DNA from: Desulfomonile tiedjei
Lineage (GTDB): Bacteria; Desulfobacterota; Desulfomonilia; Desulfomonilales; Desulfomonilaceae
NCBI GenBank assembly: GCA_016212925.1
Contig: JACRDF010000048.1
Location: forward strand, 62,001 to 126,000
Direction of reading: 5' to 3'
DNA length: 64,000 nt
This document shows positions 33,718-43,319 of the stretch, one piece after another. Both the position numbers and the translations under genes were made by a program. The notes beneath the pieces are model-generated. The model searched no databases. It worked only from the letters and a program-made list of their open reading frames with translations, and was not told the DNA's origin. How positions within the stretch are numbered: the stretch's first letter is position 1; each line of letters begins with the position of its first letter.

Positions 33718-33984
33718 GTGCTCGAAGCTATTGCACCCTTATGACCTTGCCTCCGAGAATTGGTTCGGCCCGACAAGTTGACCGACAATGGGATCGCTAC
33801 AGGAGAGGACATACAATCGAGAGAACTATCAGTTGGTTCGGAACTCTCGACGCAGCGTGGTCCGATACGAGAACCACGTCTACGTGTACGAGGCTGTCCT
33901 TCCGACCGCCTACGTCATGAATGTCCTAAAACCTTTATGATTTTTTGCAATCGCTTCTAACCATAATAACGGGAGGCAAGAAGT

Positions 33985-34872
33985 ATGCTGCTGCCGCAAT
34001 TTAATTACCACGAACCCCCGACCCTCGAAGAGGCCTTGCACCTTCTTTCCGAGTTCGGCGGCAATGCGAAACTGCTCGCGGGAGGCACCGATGTCCTCGT
34101 GAGGATGAAGCTCAAGGTAGACAAACCCACCCATCTCATTTCTATAGCTCGGGTTCCAGGGCTGGATCAGATCATTCCTAGAGACCGACACGGGATCACG
34201 GTGGGAGGCGGCGTAACTGCGACTGCACTGTCGCGGCACGAACTCGTTATGGACAGGTTCGGTCCGCTGGCCGTTGCCGCGGGCAGGCTTGGAGCGCCGA
34301 TGATTCGCAATAGGGCCACCATTGGAGGGAATCTTGTCAATGCACGCCCCGCCGCGGATTTTCCACCTCCCTGCATGGTCCTCAATGCGACGCTGCGACT
34401 GAAAAGTAGCGCCGGCGAAAGGGACATCCCGGTGTGCGACTTTTTTCGCGGGCCGGGGGAGACGGTGATTGAGCCGCATGAGCTTTTAATGGCCATCGAC
34501 ATAGAAACTCCACCCCCCTGGAGCGGTGGAGCCTACATTAAGCTCGGGCAGCGTAAGTCCCTGGAAATCTCCATGGTCAACGTTGCCACCTGGCTCACCC
34601 TTGAATCACCGGATGGTCCCATAACGAATGTACGAATAGCCCTTGGCGCGGTTGCTCCGACCCCGGTACGGGCATTCGCAGCCGAACAATTGCTTATCGG
34701 CGAGAAGCCGTCCGAAGAATTGTTCCAGAAAGCCGGCGAAGTGGGCGTGGGCATGTGCAGTCCGATTACTGATCACCGGGGAACTATGGAATATCGCTGT
34801 ATGATGATCGAGGTCCTTACCAAAAGGGCCTTGGGAATGGCTTTGGAAAAGGCTCGCACTTGGAAACCGTGA
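33985..34872 (+). CDS. Molybdenum hydroxylase FAD subunit (second operon)
   Basis: A 295-residue FAD subunit of the xanthine-dehydrogenase family. It has the CoxM-like loops LLAGGTDVLVRMKL near 31-44 and RNRATIGGNLVNARPAADFPP near 110-130. It lacks the cysteine insertion seen in the 9084 gene, so it is of the plain xanthine-dehydrogenase/CoxM type. ATG 33985 follows GGGAGG. It is the first gene of a three-gene operon, 57 bases before the 2Fe-2S gene. Confidence 0.88.
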   Translation: MLLPQFNYHEPPTLEEALHLLSEFGGNAKLLAGGTDVLVRMKLKVDKPTHLISIARVPGLDQIIPRDRHGITVGGGVTATALSRHELVMDRFGPLAVAAGRLGAPMIRNRATIGGNLVNARPAADFPPPCMVLNATLRLKSSAGERDIPVCDFFRGPGETVIEPHELLMAIDIETPPPWSGGAYIKLGQRKSLEISMVNVATWLTLESPDGPITNVRIALGAVAPTPVRAFAAEQLLIGEKPSEELFQKAGEVGVGMCSPITDHRGTMEYRCMMIEVLTKRALGMALEKARTWKP

Positions 34873-34929
34873 CCCACAAGTGCCTGGCCCTTCGCGACCA
34901 ATGGATTTTGACTTCCGGGAGAGCAGACT

Positions 34930-35418
34930 ATGAAGACTTTCGTTCAATTAGTTGTCAATGGGGAGACGGTGGAAGCGGTTGTGGAGCCAAACCGGACTCT
35001 CTTGCAGTTATTGAGGGAGGATTTGGGATTGACCGGCACAAAGCACGGTTGCGGCGTTGGGGATTGCGGAGCCTGCACCGTCATTCTTGACGGAAAGCCG
35101 GTAAACTCCTGCCTCGTTCTCGCCGTCCAAGCGCAGGGGAGAGAGGTCCTTACAATAGAGGGACTCGCCGAAAACGGGAAACTCCACCCCATTCAACAAG
35201 CCTTTGTGGACAAAGGCGGTATTCAGTGCGGTTTTTGCTCACCCGGCATGATCCTCGCCGCGAAGGCCCTACTGGAAGACAATCCCAAACCCACTGAACT
35301 AGAAATCCGTACGGCAATCTCAGGGAATCTTTGCAGGTGCACCGGATATCAGAAGATCGTCGAAGCAATCCAGGACGCTGCCGGCTCCTTGTTAGAGAAG
35401 GGAGGTACCGTGAAATGA
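34930..35418 (+). CDS. Molybdenum hydroxylase [2Fe-2S] subunit (second operon)
   Basis: A 162-residue small subunit with both cluster motifs: CGVGDCGACTVILDGK plus C62 (PVNSC), and CGFCSPGM with CRCTGY. This is the complete eight-cysteine pattern of the family. It overlaps the large subunit by ATGA. ATG 34930 follows GGGAGAG. It feeds electrons from the molybdenum centre to the FAD subunit. Confidence 0.92.
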   Translation: MKTFVQLVVNGETVEAVVEPNRTLLQLLREDLGLTGTKHGCGVGDCGACTVILDGKPVNSCLVLAVQAQGREVLTIEGLAENGKLHPIQQAFVDKGGIQCGFCSPGMILAAKALLEDNPKPTELEIRTAISGNLCRCTGYQKIVEAIQDAAGSLLEKGGTVK

Positions 35419-37763
35419 GCGAATTCGCAGTTCTCAATAGCACCGCCCCCAGAATCGACGCTCCGGCCAAAGCCACAGGCCGTGCAAAGTACGCGGATGA
35501 CTTCAGCATGCCGGGAATGCTCCACGCAGCCATCCTACAGAGCCCCGTAGCGCACGCCAAAATACTCAATATCGATACCTCCAAGGCCAGCAAGTTGCAC
35601 GGTGTGAAGGCAATTATTACTGCCAAGGAAGCCGGCCTCGTGAAGTACGGGGTTTCACCTGCCCGGTACGATGAAACGGTCTTCGCGCATGAAAAGGTCC
35701 GATACGTGGGGGATGAAATAGCGGCCGTCGCCGCCGTGGATCAGGCCACTGCGCTGGAAGCGGTCAGTCTCATCAAAGTGGATTACGAGGAACTTCCCGC
35801 GGTCTTCGATATGTTTGAAGCTATGAAAGAAGGCGCTCCGCAGATTCATGATGAGTTTCCGGGCAATCTAACAGCGGAAGTGCACCAAGAGTTCGGGGAC
35901 ACGGAAGCGGCTCTTGCCGAATGTGACCTAGTGATGAATCACACGTTCCTCAACAAACGACAAGACGCGGCTTTCATAGAACCTCATGCATGCTTGGCCG
36001 TATTTGATCTCGATGGCAGACTCACGCTTCACACGTCTACCCAGGTTCCGCATTACGTTATGCGTACCGTAGCTATGGTGCTCCAAATCCCTGTGGGCAA
36101 CGTGCGAGTGGTAAAACCCTACGTCGGTGGCGGATTCGGCCCCAAGGCCGAAGCGACGCCATTGGAGATGAGCGCCGCTCTGCTGGCTCGATATACGGGC
36201 AAACCCGTCAAGGGGAACTATTCTCGTGAACAGGTTTTCTTGCACAGTCGAGCGAGACACCAGTTCTACGCAGAGATGACACTGGGCGTGAAGAATGACG
36301 GCACAATGGTTGCTCTGCGCAACAAAGCGACCCTGGATGGAGGGGCATACACCAGTTTCGGCATCGCTACAGTCTATTATGCCGGCTCGCTCCTCGGGGG
36401 ACCGTACAAGCTCAAAGCGATGAAGTATGACGGTTACAGGGCGTACACCAACAAGCCCGCTTGCGGCGCGCAGAGAGGCCACGGCGGAGTGGCCCACCGG
36501 GCCGCTTTCGAGCAATTGCTGGACATGACAGCCGAAAAATTGGGGATGGATCCCGTGGAGATGCGCCTGAAGAATATTATGACGACTGGTGACATGACCA
36601 TAAATGAGCTGGACATGTCCAGCCTCGGGATGAAAGAGTGCATCGAAGCGGTCAGAGACGGATCAGACTGGAACAACAAGAAAGGGAAGCTGCCCCGCGG
36701 GAAAGGTATCGGCGCGGCCTGCGGGTTCTTCGTATCCGGAGCGGGGTACCCGATATATCGTTCTGACACGTACCACTCTACCGTGGTCATAAAAATGAGT
36801 GAAGACGGCGGCATTGTAAACGTGCTTACCGGCTCTGCGGAGATAGGCCAAGGTTCCGACACCATGGTGGCGATGATAGCTGCCGAGACTCTGGGTGTGC
36901 CGCTGGAAAATGTTCGAGTCGCTTCGGGAGACACCGACCTGAGCGTGGATCTGGGGGCATATTCAAGTCGCCAGACCTTGATGACCGGACATGCCACCAA
37001 GGAAGCTGCCGAACAGGTCCGGGACCAGATCGCCAAATACCTAGCCGAAGAAATGGAGTGTGACGCGTCGGCCATAACTTTCCGCAATGGAACCGTGATG
37101 TTCCACGGCAGCCGCGGAAACTTTGACAAAATTCGCAGCCTTTACATTAAGGAGCATCGCGGGTGGACCGATCCTCCCGGCGGCGATTACCTGACGTTCA
37201 AAGAGGCTGCGCGCTTGGCGTTCATGAAAGCAGGCAGTCTAGTGGGCACGGGCAAGTACAAGCCTCCACGGCTGGGCGGTTCCTATAAGGGCGCTGCGGT
37301 CGGGACTTCCCCCGCGTACGGCTGTTCCGCGCAGGTGGTAGAAGTAACCGTGGACCTGGAAACAGGCCAGGTAACTATCGACAAGATGACGGACGCGCAC
37401 GATTGCGGCCTCGCAATCAATAGGACCCAAGTAGAAGGTCAGATGCAGGGCTCTCTGTCGATGGGTCTGGGAGAGACGCTCTTTGAAGAGGTGAAATTCG
37501 ACTCCCGCGGCCGCGTTATCAACGCCAACCTAGGCGAGTACAAAATCCCCACCGCTCTGGACATGCCCAACGTGAAGTCCATTATTGTGGAATCCAATGA
37601 GCCCAACGGGCCTTACGGCGCGAAGGAGGTGGGTGAAGGGGCCATCATGCCGACTATCCCCGCGATCATCAATGCCATTTACGATGCCACAGGAGTCCGA
37701 ATCAACGAACTTCCGGTAACCCCCGAACGACTTTTCATGGCGATGAAAGGTAACAAGAAATAG
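35415..37763 (+). CDS. Molybdenum hydroxylase large (molybdopterin) subunit (second operon)
   Basis: A 782-residue large subunit. ATGRAKYADDFSMPGMLHAA is the hammerhead start, PYVGGGFGPKAEATP the cofactor loop, and CGAQRGHGGVAHRAAFE the active-site region. GSAEIGQGSDTMVA and the catalytic glutamate in GAKEVGEGAIMPT complete it. The AYXCSFR loop that identifies aerobic CO dehydrogenase is absent, so it is a xanthine-dehydrogenase-type hydroxylase of unknown substrate. The start is set by the 4-base overlap with the 2Fe-2S gene. The selenium-hydroxylase accessory gene yqeC lies convergently just after it. Confidence 0.9.
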   Translation: MSEFAVLNSTAPRIDAPAKATGRAKYADDFSMPGMLHAAILQSPVAHAKILNIDTSKASKLHGVKAIITAKEAGLVKYGVSPARYDETVFAHEKVRYVGDEIAAVAAVDQATALEAVSLIKVDYEELPAVFDMFEAMKEGAPQIHDEFPGNLTAEVHQEFGDTEAALAECDLVMNHTFLNKRQDAAFIEPHACLAVFDLDGRLTLHTSTQVPHYVMRTVAMVLQIPVGNVRVVKPYVGGGFGPKAEATPLEMSAALLARYTGKPVKGNYSREQVFLHSRARHQFYAEMTLGVKNDGTMVALRNKATLDGGAYTSFGIATVYYAGSLLGGPYKLKAMKYDGYRAYTNKPACGAQRGHGGVAHRAAFEQLLDMTAEKLGMDPVEMRLKNIMTTGDMTINELDMSSLGMKECIEAVRDGSDWNNKKGKLPRGKGIGAACGFFVSGAGYPIYRSDTYHSTVVIKMSEDGGIVNVLTGSAEIGQGSDTMVAMIAAETLGVPLENVRVASGDTDLSVDLGAYSSRQTLMTGHATKEAAEQVRDQIAKYLAEEMECDASAITFRNGTVMFHGSRGNFDKIRSLYIKEHRGWTDPPGGDYLTFKEAARLAFMKAGSLVGTGKYKPPRLGGSYKGAAVGTSPAYGCSAQVVEVTVDLETGQVTIDKMTDAHDCGLAINRTQVEGQMQGSLSMGLGETLFEEVKFDSRGRVINANLGEYKIPTALDMPNVKSIIVESNEPNGPYGAKEVGEGAIMPTIPAIINAIYDATGVRINELPVTPERLFMAMKGNKK

Positions 37764-37952
37764 GTAAAGTTGCTGTTCAGGGTTCCGGGACCATTTTCTG
37801 GGAGGGATACATTGGAGCTCTGCGTTGTGGCACCAACTGAGCTGCACCCTGCGACTAATACCGATTCGCCAAAAAAAATACAACATTCCCGACTGTTGTC
37901 ATTGCAATGACAGCTCACAAACGTATTTTACGAAAATAATAGCGAACCGGTA

Positions 37953-38741
37953 TCAGAACTCGTAGGCCTCCACCCGAACGGTTCCTTTTAGGGTTCCCAC
38001 GACAACCCTTTGGATTCGAGCCCCCGAGTAGTGTCGAATGGCATTTATCGTCTCCATTACGGGTTCTCGCTCGGCCAGCAGGTCCAATTTGTTCAAAAAA
38101 GGGACGACGCTCATGCCGGGAGCCACACCCTTGAGCCCTCCGTTTGGGTCGGTAACCAGCTTACCGATGGAAGTGGGGGTTACGGGATCGCCAATGGCCA
38201 GCCCGGTCACGGCCAGGAAATGCGTGAGCCTGAATACCCACTTCTCGTCCGCCCTGCGCCCGAGGCAATCCAGGCCTACAACCGGGATAACCAGATTTGT
38301 GATAGAGGGGATTACGGGTTCCCACGGAGCGGGGGCTTTGACCGGTCTGCCCGCGGCCCCATCCGCTTCCACCAGCACTCTTTGAGAAATACCGGCCAGC
38401 GCGCTTATGATTTCCTCTGAAACCCCTTGAAGTTTGGAGCTTGACGGATCGATTGATCTTCCAACCGTGACGTGTCTGAAATGATCAAGTCGCGCAGGCA
38501 GTTCCGCAAGCTGTGCGGCATTGTCGGCAAGCACCAGATGGGATGATTGGTCGGCCCGGGGAGGGTAGATTTTTGTGGTTGTGGTGCTGACTACGGTTTG
38601 CCCACGGCCGACTAGGTCCCGGGCCAGCGCGTACATGAGGGAGGTCTTACCTCCCGCGCCCACAAGAGATACAATACGAACTTTGTCGCTTATTCCGAAG
38701 GCCTGTACAAGCCCGCCGGGCACAGTAGAGCCTAAATCCAA
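37953..38741 (-). CDS. yqeC: Selenium-dependent molybdenum hydroxylase accessory protein YqeC
   Basis: A 262-residue P-loop protein. VSLVGAGGKTSLMYALARDL carries the GxGGKT nucleotide loop; VVSTTTTKIYPP, VLVEADGAAGRPVKAP and VVGLDCLGRRADE are hallmark blocks of the YqeC family. The family is associated with selenium-containing molybdenum hydroxylases, where it is thought to help mature the cofactor. It faces the second hydroxylase operon with a 190-base gap between the stops. The first codon is a TTG at 38741 with a poor ribosome site, so the true start could be a downstream GTG. No selenium marker gene is in the window. Confidence 0.85.
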   Translation of the reverse strand: MDLGSTVPGGLVQAFGISDKVRIVSLVGAGGKTSLMYALARDLVGRGQTVVSTTTTKIYPPRADQSSHLVLADNAAQLAELPARLDHFRHVTVGRSIDPSSSKLQGVSEEIISALAGISQRVLVEADGAAGRPVKAPAPWEPVIPSITNLVIPVVGLDCLGRRADEKWVFRLTHFLAVTGLAIGDPVTPTSIGKLVTDPNGGLKGVAPGMSVVPFLNKLDLLAEREPVMETINAIRHYSGARIQRVVVGTLKGTVRVEAYEF

Positions 38742-39082
38742 GGGGGAGCAATACTGTATCTTATGCGAAAGGATGCGGCGTTGCCGGATATGATCATCGG
38801 GCCTTCGCAGTTTTCGAACTTGTGGAAGGTCAAAAGATAGGTCCCTCGGTTACCTATCTCGTAGCACTTGGTTTGTTTCCCCCAAGTTACCCAGACCTTG
38901 AATTCATCCAGTAGTTCGTATGGCGGGCCGGGGCGTATGTCAAAGACCTGAACGTACACGGGTCCCACATGGCCTGCGGGCCAGTTTATGAAGTACCTGG
39001 TGCCGCGCGGCCAGGCCGCGGCTGGGATGATTGCTACTATGGCTGCTGCAACGACCAGACGGCAGATCCATTTCCTCATCAT
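38732..39082 (-). CDS. Small exported protein of unknown function
   Basis: A 116-residue protein with a signal peptide (RKWICRLVVAAAIVAIIPAA, cleavage near 23) and a beta-rich aromatic body (YFINWPAGHVGPVYVQVFDI). Two cysteines, in TKCYEIG and ENCEGP, could form a disulfide. SD GAGAGGAATT precedes the ATG at 39082. It ends 10 bases into the yqeC start, so the two are probably coupled, but no functional link is obvious. I do not recognise a family. Confidence 0.6.
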   Translation of the reverse strand: MMRKWICRLVVAAAIVAIIPAAAWPRGTRYFINWPAGHVGPVYVQVFDIRPGPPYELLDEFKVWVTWGKQTKCYEIGNRGTYLLTFHKFENCEGPMIISGNAASFRIRYSIAPPWI

Positions 39083-39295
39083 AATTCCTCTCAGTTGACC
39101 CGAAGCATCGGCAGACTCATCATGAACAATATATCATAATTACCAGCAAGTTGGAAGATATTTCTAATCTTAATTCTATTTATTGAGATGGGAATGGCTG
39201 CCAAAGTAGCCATTTCTAGAAAAGATCTGCTCAAGAATGCTGTTCACCTGTGTCGTACACCCCCTACCAGTCCCTTTACAGACGGGCAAACAGGG

Positions 39296-39910
39296 CTATT
39301 TCTCACCCAGCACACCAACAAAGAACCGGAAGAAATAAAAGATGGTGTGTTTAGGCCGAACCCCCGCGCCGGCCATTATGGCCTGTAATTGCGACCGGTT
39401 GAAGGTCGTGCCGATCCAGATGCCGACCGGGGTCTGGCTGATCCAGCGCTGGAATCCCAGTGGTCCGTAGAGATTGGGCACTCCCACGAAGACCTTCCCA
39501 CCTCTGCGGGTGACTCTATGCATTTCCGCGATGGCCGCGTCAGGGCCGGCTAGATGCTCTATGGTGCTGCTGTTCCAGCAAAGGTCCACGCTTTCGCTCC
39601 TGAACGGCAGGCTTTGCAGATCCGCCACCACCAACGCAAGCTGGGGATCACGATTTCGCGCCTCATGCAAGGCTTCTATGTCTATGTCTGCGGCAATGCT
39701 CAACTCCACCCTGCTATCCCGGGCCAGGATGGAAGACGCAAAGGCCGGGCCTGATCCGGCCTCGAGCACTCGAGTCTTTTCACCTGCAATTCCCCGCGAA
39801 AGCAAGTATTCCACCAGCCTGCTATTGAGCCTACTGCGAAGCCAATCGTAGAACCTATAAATGCCCGTCCCGGGCGCGCCCAGTTGCCATGCCTTGACAG
39901 CCATTGTCAT
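39296..39910 (-). CDS. Class I SAM-dependent methyltransferase
   Basis: About 204 residues. The SAM motif I is RVLEAGSGPAFASSIL, acidic motif D-x-D is AADIDIEALHEA, motif II is LPFRSESVDLCWNSSTIEHL, and motif III is RVTRRGGKVFVGVPNLYGP. This matches Methyltransf_11 enzymes. The ATG at 39910 overlaps the upstream stop (ATGA), so the two methyltransferases are coupled. The acceptor is unknown; neighbours point to envelope sugars. Confidence 0.88.
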   Translation of the reverse strand: MTMAVKAWQLGAPGTGIYRFYDWLRSRLNSRLVEYLLSRGIAGEKTRVLEAGSGPAFASSILARDSRVELSIAADIDIEALHEARNRDPQLALVVADLQSLPFRSESVDLCWNSSTIEHLAGPDAAIAEMHRVTRRGGKVFVGVPNLYGPLGFQRWISQTPVGIWIGTTFNRSQLQAIMAGAGVRPKHTIFYFFRFFVGVLGEK

Positions 39911-40662
39911 CCAACCTTTCGAGCCACTGCCATGATCGAACTGCCGAAAGGCAGGTCCCACCGTCTAACCAATCTCCGTTCCACACTCATCACACCTGAG
40001 AGCAATTCGTTCACGGCCGGGTGCATGGCTTTGAGTTCGGATCGAGGTGGCCCGTCAGGCTTCGGGGCCAGGTACTTCAGGAACAGGCGATACACGGCTA
40101 CAGCGGGCAGCAAGGTCGCGAACAGGTGCGTCATGCGGATCAAGTCCACCGGCTGCTTTCGAAGTAAAGCCGTCAGCCGGGACCTGGAGTACCGTCGAGA
40201 GGCATGTACGGCCTTGTGATGTTCCGGAGACATCAGCCAGTCGTACGCCGGGACAACCAGGATGATGTATCCACCGGGCTTGACGACTCGCCAAAGTTCA
40301 CCGTACGCGCTGTCTTCACTGACCGCGTCGCATTCAAGAACATCCACGGACATTGCCGCGTCGAAGGTATCCGATTGAAAAGGGATTTCATTGATCGAGG
40401 CAAGGCACACTCCGGACAGGTGTCTTTTGGCCCAAAACGGTGCGGCAGCGTGTGAGAAATCGAAGCCGTAGGCCCCTCCGGGAGCGATGTGTTCGCTGAC
40501 ATTCACCAGGTTTTGTCCGGTCCCGCAGCCCGCGTCGAGCACTTTGCCCCGATCGCCGACACCCAAGCTCCTTAGAGTATCGATAAGAATAGAATGGAGG
40601 CTTCGGTACCACCAGTAAGATGATTCAAATTCGAAAAGTGTGGCGTACTCGTGTGCTTCCAC
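39907..40662 (-). CDS. Class I SAM-dependent methyltransferase
   Basis: 251 residues. The SAM loop is KVLDAGCGTGQNLVNVSEHI, the DFSHAA motif follows, DVLECDAVSEDSAYGELWRV carries motif II, and GGYIILVVPAYDWLMSPEHH follows. The C-terminal third has a conserved YRLFLKYLAPK and basic RR pairs, and reads as a Methyltransf_11 enzyme acting on a lipid- or sugar-linked substrate. GTG start 40662 follows GAGG. It is coupled to the next gene by ATGA. Confidence 0.88.
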   Translation of the reverse strand: MEAHEYATLFEFESSYWWYRSLHSILIDTLRSLGVGDRGKVLDAGCGTGQNLVNVSEHIAPGGAYGFDFSHAAAPFWAKRHLSGVCLASINEIPFQSDTFDAAMSVDVLECDAVSEDSAYGELWRVVKPGGYIILVVPAYDWLMSPEHHKAVHASRRYSRSRLTALLRKQPVDLIRMTHLFATLLPAVAVYRLFLKYLAPKPDGPPRSELKAMHPAVNELLSGVMSVERRLVRRWDLPFGSSIMAVARKVG

Positions 40663-40667
40663 CAGGC

Positions 40668-41042
40668 TCAGTCCTCGACCGGGAAATCGAATGTATCCGG
40701 ATCCGCGGGGTCGTACTTCACGGATTTGAGCATAAGGAAGTCGGATTCTTCCAGGAAGCGGATAGCATGTGACTCGTTTGTGGGGAGGATCACACCTTGC
40801 CCGCTCTGCACAAGGAAATCGTCTTTGGCGCCGGTGTCGACATTAATGGTCTTAATGCGGGCCGCTCCGTTCGAAATGTGAAAGAAGATGACGGTCTTCT
40901 TATGGTAATGATTGCCGATGACAGCCTGAGGATTCATTCGCCCTGCGATGAGTGCCTCCCACTGTCCTTCGTTCAGGATCTCGCGGAATAGCCCTCTTTC
41001 GTCGTTCCGTTCAAAGGTCGCGGGCTGAACTTCGTGCGGCAT
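40668..41042 (-). CDS. Cupin-domain protein, FdtA/sugar-isomerase-like region
   Basis: About 124 residues, one cupin beta-barrel. The metal-binding set is around NHYHKKT (near 45-51), followed by KTINVDTGAKDDFLVQSGQG and GVILPTNESHAIRFLEES, which has the second histidine. It sits between a sugar methyltransferase and a glycosyltransferase, so a role in dTDP/GDP-sugar processing is likely, but catalytic residues are not specific. The start is the ATG at 41042, giving a TGATG overlap with the GT2 stop; the TTG one codon earlier is unlikely. Confidence 0.7.
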   Translation of the reverse strand: MPHEVQPATFERNDERGLFREILNEGQWEALIAGRMNPQAVIGNHYHKKTVIFFHISNGAARIKTINVDTGAKDDFLVQSGQGVILPTNESHAIRFLEESDFLMLKSVKYDPADPDTFDFPVED

Positions 41043-41755
41043 CAATCTATCCTCCGCAGGCGGGCTATGAATATGCGGATAACATACTGCATCCCGGTTT
41101 TGAAGAACTTGAAGATGCTGGGCGCAGACTTGGATATTCCCTTGGCTCTATCGCGGAATACATACGGCATTTCATAGACGGTCAAGCCCTTTTTGCTGCA
41201 CGTGTATAAGAATTCCATAAAGTACGCACCATATCCGGTCGGTATTATCGAAACCTTGTCAAATACGGTCCGCCGGAGAACCACAAAGCCGCTGTCATAG
41301 TCCTTTATCCCGAACCCTAGCACCAATCCGGCAAGGCCGTTGATGAGTCGGCTGGAGATTACCCTCAGCGGAGCACGATCGTCCTGGCCTCCCTCCGCGT
41401 ACCGGGACCCGACAACGATGTCGTATTCATTCAACTTCTCTATCATTTCCGGCAGCATGGAAGGCGGCATACACATGTCCGCATCCATCCATCCGACTAC
41501 TTGACCTCTGGATTCAATGATGCCCCGATTAAACGCCGACGCCAGTCCACGAGTGGCCACCCTTCGTATAATGGTTACCCGCTGGTCGTTCAAATCCCCA
41601 ACCAATTTCCAGGTCTTATCCGCAGAGTCGTCGTCAACCACAACAACCTCCACGGGGTCCTTCACGTGTTCGAAAATACTGTTGATGGTATCTAGAATAT
41701 TCTCACGCTCGTTGTAAGTCGCAAGAACTATAGAGACCCGAGGATCTCCCTCCAC
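41042..41755 (-). CDS. Family 2 glycosyltransferase (polyprenol-phosphate type)
   Basis: 237 residues of the GT-A fold. SIVLATYNERENILDTINSI is the nucleotide-sugar start; VVVVDDDSADKTWKLV has the first DDD; MDADMCMPPSMLP has the DxD metal motif. The rest matches dolichol-phosphate-mannose-synthase-like enzymes (RVISSRLINGLAGLVLGFGI, GYGAYFMEFLYTCSKKGLTV). Product and acceptor are unknown. The GTG start at 41755 follows GGAGGTG. It leads into the cupin gene with a one-base overlap. Confidence 0.88.
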   Translation of the reverse strand: MEGDPRVSIVLATYNERENILDTINSIFEHVKDPVEVVVVDDDSADKTWKLVGDLNDQRVTIIRRVATRGLASAFNRGIIESRGQVVGWMDADMCMPPSMLPEMIEKLNEYDIVVGSRYAEGGQDDRAPLRVISSRLINGLAGLVLGFGIKDYDSGFVVLRRTVFDKVSIIPTGYGAYFMEFLYTCSKKGLTVYEMPYVFRDRAKGISKSAPSIFKFFKTGMQYVIRIFIARLRRID

Positions 41756-41828
41756 AATGTCACCTCCGGTGGCCGCCAGAAATGGCGAGGGAATTTTCCT
41801 AACAAAAAATCCCCTGTCATTTTCTGTT

Positions 41829-42941
41829 CTAAGCTTTGCACTCCAAAAGTTTTTGAACTACTTCCTCTATTTGGCTGTGGGTGAGGCCCAGGCCCGAGGG
41901 AAGGTATAGTCCGCGATTCCACAGGTCTACGGAGACGCGGTAGTCGCCCGACGTTTCAGGGAAGCGCTCGTCGTTACCTTTGAAAACGGGCTGAAGAGAC
42001 ATGGGGCAGAAGAAAGCTCTCGTGTCCACCCCTTTATCTCTGAGTGTCTTCATAAGCTCTTCCTTGGTCAGGCCGAAGCCGTCTTGCACGACAATTCCGT
42101 ACATCCAGTAAACGTTTTTGGCCCAAGGCTCTTCGTACGGGAGGACTAGATCGCTCTGCCCTGAAAGCAGCTCATTGTATGTCTGACCGATCCAGCGCTT
42201 TTGTGTAACCTTTTCGTCTACCATCTCCGTTTGGGCCAGTCCGATGGCCGCCTGAATATTGGTCATCCTGTAATTGAACCCCATGACCTCATGAACGAAC
42301 CGCGGCTCCTGGAATCCCTGATTTCTGAGCAACTGCAGGGTCTCCGCCAGTTTTTTGTCACGGCAAAGGACCATCCCTCCTTCGCCGCTCGTAAGTATCT
42401 TGTTACCGTAGAAGCTGAAACAGGCCGCATCACCGAAACTGCCGGTCTTGCGGCCATTGACTTCAGCGCCCACGGACTGGGCGCAGTCCTCGATGACGCG
42501 CAGATTGTGCCGCGCGGCAATGTCCATGATGGCTTCCATGTCACACGGGTGCCCGTACATGTGAACCACCATAATGGCCTTGGTGCGAGGGGTTATCTTC
42601 GCCTCGATCAAAGATGCGTCTATGCACCACGTCCGTGGGTCCACGTCCACAAGGACAGGCTTGGCGCCTGCAAGGATCACCGTGTTCGCGGAGACGACCA
42701 GCGTGAAGTCCGGAATGATCACCTCATCGCCGGGGCCAATTCCCATAGCCACTAATGACATGTGCAGGCCGGTCGTGCAGTTGCTGCACGCGACCCCATA
42801 GGGAACACCACAGTACTGGCTGAACTTTTCTTCAAAGAGGGAAATATACTTGCCGGCCGATGAAATCCAATTGGTCTCCATCGCGTCCATGACGTACTTA
42901 ATCTCACGGCCGTTGAGCACCGGTTCGCACACGGGTATCAT
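41829..42941 (-). CDS. DegT/DnrJ/EryC1/StrS-family sugar aminotransferase
   Basis: A 370-residue PLP-dependent enzyme of the sugar aminotransferase family, which makes amino sugars from ketosugar nucleotides. Its N-terminal active-site run is ALSNCTTGLHMSLVAMGIGP-like (YGVACSNCTTGLHMS), and the PLP lysine lies in SFYGNKILTSGEGGMV. IEDCAQSVGAEVNGRKTGSF and the MTNIQAAIGLAQ block agree. Length is typical (about 370). It is first in the minus-strand sugar cluster, 73 bases before GT2. The ketosugar is not determined. Confidence 0.9.
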   Translation of the reverse strand: MIPVCEPVLNGREIKYVMDAMETNWISSAGKYISLFEEKFSQYCGVPYGVACSNCTTGLHMSLVAMGIGPGDEVIIPDFTLVVSANTVILAGAKPVLVDVDPRTWCIDASLIEAKITPRTKAIMVVHMYGHPCDMEAIMDIAARHNLRVIEDCAQSVGAEVNGRKTGSFGDAACFSFYGNKILTSGEGGMVLCRDKKLAETLQLLRNQGFQEPRFVHEVMGFNYRMTNIQAAIGLAQTEMVDEKVTQKRWIGQTYNELLSGQSDLVLPYEEPWAKNVYWMYGIVVQDGFGLTKEELMKTLRDKGVDTRAFFCPMSLQPVFKGNDERFPETSGDYRVSVDLWNRGLYLPSGLGLTHSQIEEVVQKLLECKA

Positions 42942-42983
42942 GTTTTCAAATCCTCCAGTTTGCGGCTCAAGTAGGCGAAAATG

Positions 42984-43017
42984 CGGGGAGAACCTCTTTA
43001 CAACAAGGTTCTCCCCG
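42984..43017. repeat. Dispersed palindrome, weaker copy C
   Basis: CGGGGAGAACCT (42984-42995) pairs perfectly with AGGTTCTCCCCG (43006-43017) across a 10-base loop. The CGGGGAG...CTCCCCG frame and the ACA centre match the copies at 640 and 57335, with an altered middle. It sits between the VWA-operon end and the aminotransferase start. Confidence 0.55.
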
Positions 43018-43319
43018 GAAATTCTCCGTTTCGACGAACATTCGTTTAAGGGGCCGAGCGCGTGCCTCAGCCCCTCCGATCCTTTAAACTTTTATCCATT
43101 ACACCCCAACCTGTTTCAGGTCAAGAATATCGTGGCATGATGGGTAATCCCCATAATGATTCTCCGAAGTTTTTTCCGAATGGAGTAGCGCTGCCGAACA
43201 AGCCGGTCCCGCGTTGGCGTGACGCCCACAAGTCAATCCGCGATTACTTTCGAGAACTGCTACAATCGCAAATCGGCACAAGCCATTAAGGCATCACGCC
43301 ACAAACACCCGTTGGCAAT

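Noticed and set aside
35415-37763. CO dehydrogenase large subunit
   Set aside because: The AYXCSFR active-site loop is absent; the residues around the active site are CGAQRGHGG, as in xanthine-dehydrogenase types.
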